Assembly (NCBI GenBank): GCA_007695145.1 | Contig: REEI01000042.1 | Location: 1 to 37,332 of the forward strand | Direction of reading: 5' to 3' | Source of the DNA: Saprospirales bacterium | GTDB lineage: Bacteria; Bacteroidota; Bacteroidia; Chitinophagales; Saprospiraceae | DNA: 37,332 bases | Part shown: positions 7,563-15,501 of the stretch, in pieces | How the letters are laid out: each line of letters starts with the position of its first letter | Position numbering within the stretch: position 1 is the first letter of the stretch | The notes under the pieces: model-generated | Told to the model about the DNA's origin: nothing | Seen by the model: only the letters and a program-made list of their open reading frames with translations | The model's database searches: none | Translations under genes and position numbers: made by a program

Positions 7563-10205
7563 ATGTTTCAGATGAGAGTTTTTTATCTCTTTACCATAAT
7601 TGCTGGTTTTCTCCTAAGTTCGACGCATTTTCTGAATGCTCAAATGCTGGATCCGGTAGACGTATCTTACGAAGTTTATCAATTGGATGAAGAAACCTTT
7701 GACATTGTTTTTACGGCTACCATAGACAAGGGGTGGTATATGTACAGTCAGCACATAGACGACCCGGATGGTCCCCTGCCCACTATTTTTTTCTTTGAAG
7801 AAGGGGTAGGATTTGAATTGATCAATGGCACTGAGGAGGGTGGAAAAAGTGAAATAGGGTACGATCAGTTCTTTGAAATGGACCTCTTGAAGTTCAAAGA
7901 AAGAGCCGTATTTATTCAAAGAGTTAGAGTGGCTGAGCCAGGCATTGAGATAACGGGTTACTACGAGTACATGGTTTGTGATGATACCCGGTGTTTGCCA
8001 CCCATGCCTGAGGACTTCTCCATCGGTTTTGCCAATGCAAAAGATGCTGAGGTAATGGGTTACAGCCGCGAACTTTTATTCGAAGGGCCATTGCCGGCTA
8101 CAGGCAGTATAGAAACTGAAGGAAAATCAGATCAAGACGCATTGGGATCCGGTGGTCTGGTGATGGGCGGTATTTCAACTCCGGGTGGCGATACTCCCGG
8201 TGATGTCGGCCTGGTTGATCCGGTAAAATGGACGGCCGAAATGACTTATGAGGGAGATGGTATTTACAGTTTTGTGTTCGATGCCGTAATTGATGATGGA
8301 TGGGCGATATATTCGCATCAATTGGACCGCGATGACGGTCCCCGCGAAACCTCTGTAGAGTTCGATCCGGGTCCACATTTTGAAATTTACAGACCATTGC
8401 AAGAAAGTGGGTCCAATATCTTTAAGGGCTTTGACCAATTCTTCGAAATGGATCTCACAAAATTAGAGGATGATGCCCGCTATACTATTTCCATAAAAGT
8501 GTTGGAGGATGATGCCGCTGAAATCACTGGTTATATCGAGTACATGGCCTGCGATCCGACTATGTGTCTGCCTCCTGAATTTGTGGACTTTTCCCTCAAT
8601 CCGGTCACCGGTGAATTTTTCTTTTCAGCAACTGATAAGGAGGAGGCCACCGCTCGTCTCGATGCGGGTCAGACAAGGGGTGAGGGAACTCCGGTTTACT
8701 TTGAGTTCAATTATGAACACGCAAATACAGACTGTATCGGCACTTCTGTGAGGGAAGAGGATTCCAGTAATTTCTGGTGGGTATTGATTGCTGGCTTTAT
8801 AGGGGGTCTGATCGCCATCCTGACTCCCTGCGTTTTCCCTATGATTCCCCTCACAGTTAGTTTCTTCACAAAAAGCAGTACCACCAAAGCAGCAGGTCTG
8901 AGGAACGCCATCTGGTACGGAGTCTCCATTATAGTTATTTACGTATTACTTGGATTAGCAATTACTGGTTTATTTGGAGCGGAGGCCCTGAATTTGCTCT
9001 CAACCAATGCCTGGTTCAATATCTTTTTTGCAGTGCTCTTTGTGGTTTTTGCCATTTCTTTTTTCGGCTACTTTGAACTCACCTTGCCGAGCTCATGGGT
9101 CAATAAAACCGATCAGGCTGCGGACAAGGGCGGATTGATAGGCATATTTTTTATGGCCTTTACACTTTCCCTGGTGTCATTTAGTTGCACCGGTCCAATT
9201 ATTGGAACCCTTTTGGTGGAAACAGCCACAGGTGGAGGACCTACCATTCTGGGAAGAATTCCCGTTGGACCACTGATCGGAATGTTTGGGTTTTCTCTTG
9301 CCCTCGCCCTTCCATTTGGCTTGTTTGCCGCATTCCCGGGATGGCTCAACTCAATGCCCAAGTCCGGTGGCTGGATGAACAGCGTGAAGGTGTCACTCGG
9401 ATTTGTAGAAATTGCTCTTGCCCTCAAGTTTTTGTCTATTGCTGACCTGACTATGGGATGGAAGATTCTTCCATATGAACTCTTCCTATTACTTTGGATA
9501 GCTTGTGCAGTAGGGCTTGCCCTCTACTTCATGGGCTACATACGTTTCCCGCACGACGGCCCGGTTAAAAAGTTAGGACCAACAAGGATATCACTCTCAG
9601 CGGCTATGGTTTTGCTCGCTGTTTATATTTCTCTCGGGTTCAGAGTCAGTGATCAATCTCAGAGTTTTGTCACTCCCAATCTTCTCAGCGGACTCGCCCC
9701 CCCTGCAGGACACAGCTTTATATTTCCAAACACCTGCCCGCTTGGACTCAATTGCTTCAAGGACTTTCAGGAGGGAATGGCTTATGCCAAAAGAAATGAC
9801 AAGCCGGTACTGATTGACTTCACAGGACATGGATGCGTAAATTGCAGAAGAATGGAGGACCAGGTGTGGAAAGACGATGGCATATTTAACATGATCAACA
9901 ACGACTTTGTGCTGATATCACTCTATGTCGATGATAGACAACCTCTTGAAGAGACCTATATATCTTCATTTAGCAACAGGGAAATGAGGTTTATAGGTAT
10001 GAAATGGGCAGATTTTCAGGCTATTCACTTCAATAGAAACTCTCAACCCTACTATGTTTTGGCAACCCCGGAGGGAGATATTCTCAACAGACCAGTGGCC
10101 TATCTACCGGACCGAGAGCTCTATCGAGAATTTTTAGAGTGTGGACTCGCAAGGTTTAATGAATTTAGACAGACCGGACAAATTACCGTACCGGGATCTC
10201 AATGA
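7563..10205 (+). CDS. dsbD: Thiol:disulfide interchange protein DsbD with duplicated N-terminal domain
   Basis: Transfers electrons from cytoplasmic thioredoxin across the inner membrane to periplasmic reductases for disulfide isomerisation and cytochrome c maturation. The order is a signal peptide (about 1-25), a first nDsbD-like domain ending YMVCDDTRCLPP (Cys139, Cys144), a second copy ending YMACDPTMCLPP (Cys330, Cys335), the eight-helix membrane domain with TPCVFPMIPLT (Cys423) and SFSCTGPIIG (Cys542), and a C-terminal thioredoxin domain with HGCVNC (Cys758, Cys761). All six redox cysteines of a standard DsbD are present, plus a pair in the extra domain. At about 880 residues it is longer than E. 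coli DsbD because of the duplication. I prefer ATG 7563; TTG 7554 would add MKK. It is monocistronic by spacing. Function is firm; the duplication is discussed in the findings. Confidence 0.93.
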   Translation: MFQMRVFYLFTIIAGFLLSSTHFLNAQMLDPVDVSYEVYQLDEETFDIVFTATIDKGWYMYSQHIDDPDGPLPTIFFFEEGVGFELINGTEEGGKSEIGYDQFFEMDLLKFKERAVFIQRVRVAEPGIEITGYYEYMVCDDTRCLPPMPEDFSIGFANAKDAEVMGYSRELLFEGPLPATGSIETEGKSDQDALGSGGLVMGGISTPGGDTPGDVGLVDPVKWTAEMTYEGDGIYSFVFDAVIDDGWAIYSHQLDRDDGPRETSVEFDPGPHFEIYRPLQESGSNIFKGFDQFFEMDLTKLEDDARYTISIKVLEDDAAEITGYIEYMACDPTMCLPPEFVDFSLNPVTGEFFFSATDKEEATARLDAGQTRGEGTPVYFEFNYEHANTDCIGTSVREEDSSNFWWVLIAGFIGGLIAILTPCVFPMIPLTVSFFTKSSTTKAAGLRNAIWYGVSIIVIYVLLGLAITGLFGAEALNLLSTNAWFNIFFAVLFVVFAISFFGYFELTLPSSWVNKTDQAADKGGLIGIFFMAFTLSLVSFSCTGPIIGTLLVETATGGGPTILGRIPVGPLIGMFGFSLALALPFGLFAAFPGWLNSMPKSGGWMNSVKVSLGFVEIALALKFLSIADLTMGWKILPYELFLLLWIACAVGLALYFMGYIRFPHDGPVKKLGPTRISLSAAMVLLAVYISLGFRVSDQSQSFVTPNLLSGLAPPAGHSFIFPNTCPLGLNCFKDFQEGMAYAKRNDKPVLIDFTGHGCVNCRRMEDQVWKDDGIFNMINNDFVLISLYVDDRQPLEETYISSFSNREMRFIGMKWADFQAIHFNRNSQPYYVLATPEGDILNRPVAYLPDRELYREFLECGLARFNEFRQTGQITVPGSQ

Positions 10206-10852
10206 TTGAATATATATGGCTTTTTAAATTCAGTCTCCAGTATTGAAAAATGCGGCCCTGCAGTATTCAGTTGCTCAATGCCTGAGTGTATACTCAGTGT
10301 AAAGTCTATCTTCTTTTCATATCCCGGCCCAGAATTAAATATCAGGGCATGTCATTTAGTCTCTTTAAAATTCATTCCATTGAAGCCAAAGGAAAGGGTC
10401 AAGGGGTTGTTTACCTCTTTCTAGCAAAGACGCCAAAATGAATGAGATGCCAGGATGCCTGCGGTCTCTCAAGGACCTTGAAGTGGTTCCCAGCTGATTC
10501 ATTTCGCAGCAAGGAAACTTTAGGAGTAGAAATGATGCTAAACGAAAAACTTTAACTGTCAAAGCTGATGCTCAATACGAAGCTTTTCGCAATTCCAAAA
10601 AAAAAGCCTCCACCTGACCGCAATTAAAATCCTATTCCTTGAATCTCCAATATTCACCAATTTTAGTGAAGGGCAAATCAACCCCATAGCCATCGGCCGA
10701 GGGCAAAACCCGATATACACGAAATTCAAAGACTTACAACAAAAATTTCGAGTAAAACAAGCATCTCTAAGTATGCCAGAAGCAAGCCCCGACAACAAGG
10801 ACTGGAGAAATTTGCAAGTCCTCTCCCGTTTCAGACCTTTGAATTTTATGGC
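10206..10852. other. Intergenic region between dsbD and htpG (convergent)
   Basis: No gene supported in 650 bp. It contains a 6-bp hairpin (CTGAGT 10282-10287 with ACTCAG 10292-10297) and the double palindrome at 10444-10481. Neither convergent gene has an obvious T-tailed terminator here. Confidence 0.45.
10444..10481. repeat. Two abutting palindromes (possible REP-like element)
   Basis: 10444-10468 folds with GAGAT at one end pairing GGTCTC at the other and CAGG-ATG-CCTG at the tip, with a 2-bp internal mismatch. Directly next to it, 10469-10481 reads TCAAGG-A-CCTTGA, a perfect 13-bp palindrome. The position between convergent genes is typical of extragenic palindromes. No second copy is in the window. 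Confidence 0.45.
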
Positions 10853-12724
10853 TTACTGAAGCAACTCCAGGTTCCTTTTTACAAACTTATTGAGGTCTTC
10901 GCCGGTGAGCATATTCTGATTGAGTCTTGCCAGGTCAAATAAAGTCTGAACCAGTTGCTTCTTTTTCTCAGGACTTCTCATCCGGAGTAATTTTTGCGCG
11001 AAAATGGGATGATTTGAATTGACCACCACATTGACCATATTGCCGCCAAAAGCATTGCCCATACCCTGCATGGCCTGCATTTCCTGCATGCGTCTCAAGA
11101 ATTCAGGTCGGACAATCACCACAGGCTCTTCAGTAGGACTCATGGGTTTTAATTCCAATCTCATTTCATTGTCTTCACCAATTTCCTCTAGAAAGAGCTC
11201 CTTAAGGCTTTCTTCTTCTTTTTCATTGAGAAGTGATTCGATTTTCTCATCTTTATCTATAAGCTGATCCGCTGTGTCGCTGTCCACTCTTTTAAAGCGA
11301 AATTCATTGTTTGACTTGTGTTCAAGGTGCTGCATAAAGTGGTTGTCGATCACCTGGTCCATGATCAGTACATCATAGCCTTTGTCTCTTGCCGCATTGA
11401 TGAATCCGCTTTGACCGCTTGTGCTATTGGCATAGAGGAAGTTGAGCAATCCATTTTTATCGGTTTGAAGGTCTTTTACTTTCTCTTTGTACTCCTCAAG
11501 AGTAGTATATTGCTTGTCTGTTGATTTCAGCAGGGCGAATTTGAGCGCTTTTTCATAAAATTTCTCTTCGGTAATCATACCATACTTTACAAATATCCCG
11601 ATGTCATCCCACTTTTCAGTATACTCGTCCCTGTCATTATTGAAAAGCTCTCGCAATTTGTCGGCTACCTTACGAGTAATATAACCGGTAATTTTCCTCA
11701 CATTTTGATCGGTTTGAAGGTAGGATCGGGAAACGTTGAGTGGAATATCCGGAGAATCAATCACGCCGTGCAAATGCATGAGGAAAGGAGGAAGTATATT
11801 GCTCACATCATCGGTTACATAAACCTGATTGCTGTAAAGTTTAATCCTGTTTTTCTCAGGCTCGACCATGGTCTGATCCAGTCGGGGAAAAAACAAAACC
11901 CCATTTAAGGTAAAGGGGTAATCGATGTTGAGATGTATCCAAAACAACGGGGCAGGAGAAAAAGGATGTAATTCCTGATAGAAGGCCTTGTAATCTTCAT
12001 CCTTGAGGTCGGATGGATTTTTCTTCCAGAGTGGGCTGGTATTGTTTATAATATTATCAACCTCTACTGTTTCAGACTTCTCCTCTTCGCCCTCTCCCTT
12101 TGTGATGACCTCTTCTTTTTTACCAAACCTAATAGGAATGGGCAAAAAACCACAATACTTTCTGAGCAATTCCTCCAATCTCGCTTTTTCGAGATATTCC
12201 TCCCCTTCTTCTCCAATATGCAGCACAATGTCGGTCCCCCTTTCCTCTTTCTCGGCCAGCTCCAATTCGTAGGAGGGATCACCGGTACAGGTCCACCTCA
12301 CGGCGGGTTGATCGAGATAGGATTTCGTAACAACTTCAACCTTTGAAGCCACCATAAAAGCCGAGTAAAAACCCAGCCCAAAGTGACCAATTATACCACT
12401 GTCGTCCTTGTATTTTTCCAAAAACTCAGAAGCACTGGAAAATGCAACCTGATTGAGGTACTTTTTCACCTCCTCTTCACTCATTCCAATTCCACGGTCT
12501 CTTATGGTGATGGTCTTGTCTTCCTTTGACAGTATTACATCTATGGTGAGGTCTCCTAATTCACCTTTGAACTCACCCTTATTTGAAAGGACTTTGAGCT
12601 TATTGGTTGCATCCACTGCATTGGAAACCAATTCCCGTAAAAAGATTTCTTGCTCGGAATAGAGAAATTTTTTGATGATTGGGAAGATGTTCTCCGTTTG
12701 AACTGATATGTTACCTTTTTCCAT
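10853..12724 (-). CDS. htpG: Molecular chaperone HtpG (Hsp90)
   Basis: ATP-dependent cytosolic chaperone that acts as a dimer in late folding of client proteins. The 623-residue length is normal for bacterial HtpG. The N-terminal GHKL ATPase shows the N-box ELVSNAVDATNK (Glu31, Asn35), the Mg/ATP motif DRGIGM (76-81) and the lid region GHFGLGFYSAF (113-123). The middle domain carries the ATP-contacting arginine in LNVSRSYLQ, and the C-terminus has the dimerisation segment ending KRNLELLQ. A charged, Glu/Lys-rich stretch (about 205-220) separates the N and middle domains. It stands alone between a convergent dsbD and a divergent spacer. A perfect T8-CG-A8 palindrome lies just upstream of the ATG. 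No CIRCE element was seen. Very high confidence. Confidence 0.97.
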   Translation of the reverse strand: MEKGNISVQTENIFPIIKKFLYSEQEIFLRELVSNAVDATNKLKVLSNKGEFKGELGDLTIDVILSKEDKTITIRDRGIGMSEEEVKKYLNQVAFSSASEFLEKYKDDSGIIGHFGLGFYSAFMVASKVEVVTKSYLDQPAVRWTCTGDPSYELELAEKEERGTDIVLHIGEEGEEYLEKARLEELLRKYCGFLPIPIRFGKKEEVITKGEGEEEKSETVEVDNIINNTSPLWKKNPSDLKDEDYKAFYQELHPFSPAPLFWIHLNIDYPFTLNGVLFFPRLDQTMVEPEKNRIKLYSNQVYVTDDVSNILPPFLMHLHGVIDSPDIPLNVSRSYLQTDQNVRKITGYITRKVADKLRELFNNDRDEYTEKWDDIGIFVKYGMITEEKFYEKALKFALLKSTDKQYTTLEEYKEKVKDLQTDKNGLLNFLYANSTSGQSGFINAARDKGYDVLIMDQVIDNHFMQHLEHKSNNEFRFKRVDSDTADQLIDKDEKIESLLNEKEEESLKELFLEEIGEDNEMRLELKPMSPTEEPVVIVRPEFLRRMQEMQAMQGMGNAFGGNMVNVVVNSNHPIFAQKLLRMRSPEKKKQLVQTLFDLARLNQNMLTGEDLNKFVKRNLELLQ

Positions 12725-12732
12725 GCGTCAAA

Positions 12733-12750
12733 TTTTTTTTCGAAAAAAAA
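12733..12750. repeat. T8-CG-A8 palindrome at the htpG leader
   Basis: Eight T at 12733-12740, CG, then eight A at 12743-12750: an uninterrupted 18-bp palindrome whose near edge is 8 nt from the htpG start codon. It would form an A/U hairpin in the mRNA leader. Confidence 0.5.
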
Positions 12751-12981
12751 GTCAACTATCGTACCAAACCCCATTGAACTGACAAATAGGCGAAGGGCAA
12801 CTCCATCAACTGAATTTCAGCGACTTTTATGGAAATTCAACTGAAAAAATGGCAGCCTGTCCATTGCCTGCAGCTAGAAAGATGAAACTAGCCGTTCAAA
12901 TTTTGGCAAGATATATGCAGTAAGTTTCAGCGTACAGCTTTTGTATTTAGCACAGCTTTTAATTAAGTTTTTGCTGATAGG

Positions 12982-13018
12982 GACCGGTTCACTGGGGGGT
13001 AGAACCGGTCTTTTTTTT
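12982..13018 (+). terminator. Strong intrinsic terminator with no gene upstream
   Basis: GACCGGTTC at 12982-12990 pairs perfectly with GAACCGGTC at 13002-13010 over an 11-nt loop and is followed directly by eight T (13011-13018). The T-run fixes the orientation as plus. The only neighbour to the left, htpG, runs the other way. Confidence 0.85.
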
Positions 13019-13119
13019 CAGTAGCATGTTCACTATGTGCAGATTGTATCCATCCATTCGATACAAATCTATTGAGAGAATCAATTCGTTGGTATTATAG
13101 GTCGGCTGGCAGAAAAAAC

Positions 13120-13150
13120 TTTCCCCATCCATTATTCCAGACTAATTTTG
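13120..13150 (+). promoter_or_regulatory. Bacteroidota-type promoter for the SRPBCC gene
   Basis: TAATTTTG at 13143-13150 is an exact TAnnTTTG match; a T-rich -33 (TTT at 13120-13122) lies 20 nt upstream. Predicted start is near 13157. Confidence 0.45.
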
Positions 13151-13231
13151 CAGAGGAGTTCCACTCCATCACAATAATTGGCGGAAGGAAATTCCAAACC
13201 ACAGTGGGATTTGTGTTTCACTAGAAAATCA

Positions 13232-13681
13232 ATGAATATCGAAATGAGTAAAGAAATAAAGACGGCGATTGAAATCAAAGCACCGGCAGAAAAGGTCTGG
13301 AACATTCTCACCAACTTTAACCACTATCACGAGTGGAATCCATTTATAATCGAGAGCAGTGGTGAACTAAAGCAGGGTTCAAGACTCATCAATGTAATGA
13401 AAAATGGGGAGAAGACGATGAGGTTTAAGCCCAAAATACTGAAAGTGGTTGAAAATGAGTATTTCGATTGGCTGGGGAGTCTTTTATTTAGGGGGCTTTT
13501 TGATGGGCACCATTACTTCAAGCTTGAAAGTCTGGATGCAGAAAGTGTAAAGTTGATTCACGGTGAGAAATTCAGTGGACTACTCAGTGGGCCTATTTTA
13601 AAATCCATACGGGAGAATACAGAAGCCAACTTTATAGCAATGAATGAAGCACTGAAAATGCGAGCAGAATTAAAAAACTAG
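13232..13681 (+). CDS. SRPBCC (START/polyketide-cyclase-like) domain protein
   Basis: A single SRPBCC fold, the helix-grip barrel that binds small hydrophobic ligands. The signature opening IEIKAPAEKVWNILTNFNHYHEWNPF is recognised as the strand, the first helix beginning at PAEKVW and the W-NPF turn. It is followed by G-x-R-x-x-N-x-x-K-N-G-x-K-x-M-x-F-x-P strands and ends in the long C-terminal helix with NTEANFIAMNEALK. No catalytic residues can be assigned, because members range from lipid transfer to stress-linked aromatase-like proteins. I chose ATG 13232; ATG 13244 (MSKEIK) is equally possible. The in-frame TTG at 13178 would lie only about 20 nt after the predicted transcription start and adds a non-conserved tail. 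Cytosolic, stands alone; ligand unknown. Confidence 0.85.
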   Translation: MNIEMSKEIKTAIEIKAPAEKVWNILTNFNHYHEWNPFIIESSGELKQGSRLINVMKNGEKTMRFKPKILKVVENEYFDWLGSLLFRGLFDGHHYFKLESLDAESVKLIHGEKFSGLLSGPILKSIRENTEANFIAMNEALKMRAELKN

Positions 13682-13854
13682 TTCCTATAGCCTGAACTCG
13701 ATTACTTTTGTACAGTATAATCTATAGAAAACACCCTCACCAAGGCTTTTACTTGAAGATGTAGCAGGCTACACCAGGAATTAGTAAGGAGGTATAAGTA
13801 GGACCTCGATGAATATTTTAGTTGCTAAAGCTTCACATTATATAAATAGCATAA

Positions 13855-13961
13855 GGTCGGTTGTTTATATAGAAATGAAACATATAATTTAATTGTTTTT
13901 TCAATTGTGCTCAATGGTTTGTACTCATCTTTAATTTTTCACTTCTCATCAATCAAATCCT
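13855..13961. repeat. Dispersed intergenic repeat R1, copy 1
   Basis: About 107 bp aligning with 33208-33309 in the same orientation. The last 22 bp (13940-13961 and 33288-33309) are identical; the remainder is partly conserved with small gaps. Both copies lie between convergent genes. Confidence 0.6.
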
Positions 13962-14019
13962 CATTGGTATTAATGGTTATCTCACGTTTATTCGATTCTC
14001 ACTTACTTTTTGTCTTGAT

Positions 14020-14111
14020 GCTTCGACAGGCTCAGCACAAGTGCTTGGATAAACCCAGCACAAGTGCTACGACAGACTCAGCACAAGTGCTTCGATAAAC
14101 CCAGCACAAGT
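14020..14111. repeat. Tandem repeat, four units of exactly 23 bp
   Basis: Units at 14020-14042, 14043-14065, 14066-14088 and 14089-14111 all start GCT and all end CAGCACAAGT. Units 1 and 3 carry CGACAGGCTC or CGACAGACTC, while units 2 and 4 carry GATAAACCC, so the array has a 46-bp higher-order period. No spacers lie between units, so this is not a CRISPR. Similar 'CGACAGGCTCAGCACAAG' sequences are, to my knowledge, widespread as extragenic repeats in bacterial genomes. Confidence 0.85.
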
Positions 14112-14269
14112 AGGAAAAGTAAAAAAAATCAAGCCTGTCAAGTATTTGACGGTTGGCTGCATTGCGCCCTTGAAAGTTCTCAATTACAGGTTCTGTTGGG
14201 TAGTCGAACTGTTAACGACTTCAGGCACTATTAAATTTTCAAGCCGAAGCTAGCCAAATCGAACGCATT

Positions 14270-15358
14270 TTAATAGCTGTATTTCAATTCGGAGATTTCT
14301 AACTCCAGCCAGGTAAATTTGCCTTCATCAAGGTCCCAAATCACCTCAAAAGAATATGGGAGTCGCGATCCATCAAACTCTTTCCAGCCATTTTGACGAC
14401 TCACAATGATCCACCGCTCGAGACTTGATGAATCCCCTCTATCGTAGTATCGCAGGGCTTCAAATGAAAGTAGATCCCCTTCTTCCGAGAATTGAAAAAC
14501 ACCATCAGCAGAAACATCGCCATATGTCATGATAGCGCGCACCTCATTATCGGAAAGCTCCTGCCATTCCAAATAGGGTAAAACTGCAGCAGCTGGAAAC
14601 CAGGCCATCTCAGCTAGAAAACGCAGTAAAGTACCCTGATCAATCTCCGGTCCCCCGGCATCGACCACCTCCAATAAACCCATTGCTTTGATCAGCATGT
14701 TACCGCGGCCTCCAATATAGCTGTCGAGACCCGAAAGATGAAGTCCGGGAAAAGCGTTCACATGAGCTTTCCAGACAAATGCAGGCTCGTAGACATTGTA
14801 CCACTGCTCTGCATCAAAGCGCATCCACCGCCCCTCTGGACTGGTTCGCATTCTACCGGTTTGCAATGCATAAACCTGTCTGGGAACCGCCTCATTGAAT
14901 ACTCCCGACCTTTTGAGCCACCTGACTACCACCTCAGGCAACTCCTCAACACTATTGCTGTCCACCAGATGAGTAATATCAGGTCTGACAGTCAATATAT
15001 AATCAATTTTTTGGCCTGCCATTCGATCGAAATTCCATTGCCCATAACCGAGAATGACACTGATAACCACCACGAAATTAGCGATGCTTCCGAACCAGGC
15101 CTCATTCCAATCCAAAAAGATTAGTATCTGTGATAAAACAACAGCTGGAATGGCCACCATCCACCACCAGAAATAATCAAACCAGAGCCCATAAAGACAT
15201 ATGAAGAAAAGTATGGAGGTAAGTAGCCATAGGGCCCCCTGAAACCGGGGAATGGGATTGGTGAGCTCGCTCAATTCAATCAGATTGAAGGACTTTATAA
15301 ACCCTACAATATGTATTAGGCTGTGCATTACCAACACTATGAAAAAGAAAATCTTCAT
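14270..15358 (-). CDS. DUF6544/DUF6920-like membrane protein
   Basis: The 362-residue product begins with a membrane part of about four helices: MKIFFFIVLVMHSLIHIVGF, ALWLLTSILFFICLYGL, WWWMVAIPAVVLSQILIFL and NFVVVISVILGYG. A soluble domain follows from about residue 135. Its LPEVVVRWLKRSGV, GRMRTSPEGRWMRFDAEQWY, YEPAFVWKAHV, GRGNMLIKAMG, and GTLLRFLAEMAWFPAA match the conserved blocks I associate with DUF6544/DUF6920 proteins. The biochemical role of that family is not known to me. The soluble domain resembles lipoprotein-carrier-type sheets in composition only. It stands alone on the minus strand, with a TATCTTTG promoter element 32 nt before the start. The family call is fairly confident; the function is unknown. 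Confidence 0.8.
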   Translation of the reverse strand: MKIFFFIVLVMHSLIHIVGFIKSFNLIELSELTNPIPRFQGALWLLTSILFFICLYGLWFDYFWWWMVAIPAVVLSQILIFLDWNEAWFGSIANFVVVISVILGYGQWNFDRMAGQKIDYILTVRPDITHLVDSNSVEELPEVVVRWLKRSGVFNEAVPRQVYALQTGRMRTSPEGRWMRFDAEQWYNVYEPAFVWKAHVNAFPGLHLSGLDSYIGGRGNMLIKAMGLLEVVDAGGPEIDQGTLLRFLAEMAWFPAAAVLPYLEWQELSDNEVRAIMTYGDVSADGVFQFSEEGDLLSFEALRYYDRGDSSSLERWIIVSRQNGWKEFDGSRLPYSFEVIWDLDEGKFTWLELEISELKYSY

Positions 15359-15389
15359 AAAGCGATCAATCGTATACTGTGATGCCTTG

Positions 15390-15397
15390 CAAAGATA
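15390..15397 (-). promoter_or_regulatory. -7 element for the DUF6544-like gene
   Basis: The minus strand reads TATCTTTG, an exact TAnnTTTG match, 32 nt before the ATG at 15358. A TTG lies only 16 nt further upstream, so the -33 assignment is uncertain. Confidence 0.4.
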
Positions 15398-15501
15398 GAC
15401 CTTTTCTCCATTGCAATAAAAGCTTTTTTCGAGGCTGAAATACCTTCAGCTTTTTAACTGCCGGAATCATTGAATGAGCACTTAGAAGCAGTTCTCTACT
15501 T

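Larger units (their letters stand above)
12725..13231. other. Intergenic region upstream of htpG holding an orphan terminator
   Basis: Divergent spacer between htpG (minus) and the SRPBCC gene (plus). From left to right it contains the T8-CG-A8 palindrome at 12733-12750, about 230 bp without an open frame, the plus-strand terminator at 12982-13018 and the SRPBCC promoter at 13120-13150. A terminator without an upstream gene suggests a short RNA. Confidence 0.6.
13682..14269. other. Convergent intergenic region with repeats
   Basis: No gene supported. It contains copy 1 of a dispersed repeat (13855-13961) and a four-unit tandem repeat (14020-14111), both listed separately. Confidence 0.6.

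Noticed and set aside
10206-10424. 72-codon frame directly after dsbD
   Set aside because: TTG start, no recognisable domain or signal, and sequence typical of non-coding DNA.
12725-12850. CIRCE-type heat-shock operator upstream of htpG
   Set aside because: The palindrome present is T8-CG-A8 and has none of the CIRCE arm sequence.
14020-14111. Regular short repeats, as in a CRISPR array
   Set aside because: Units are contiguous with no unique spacers and there are no cas genes.
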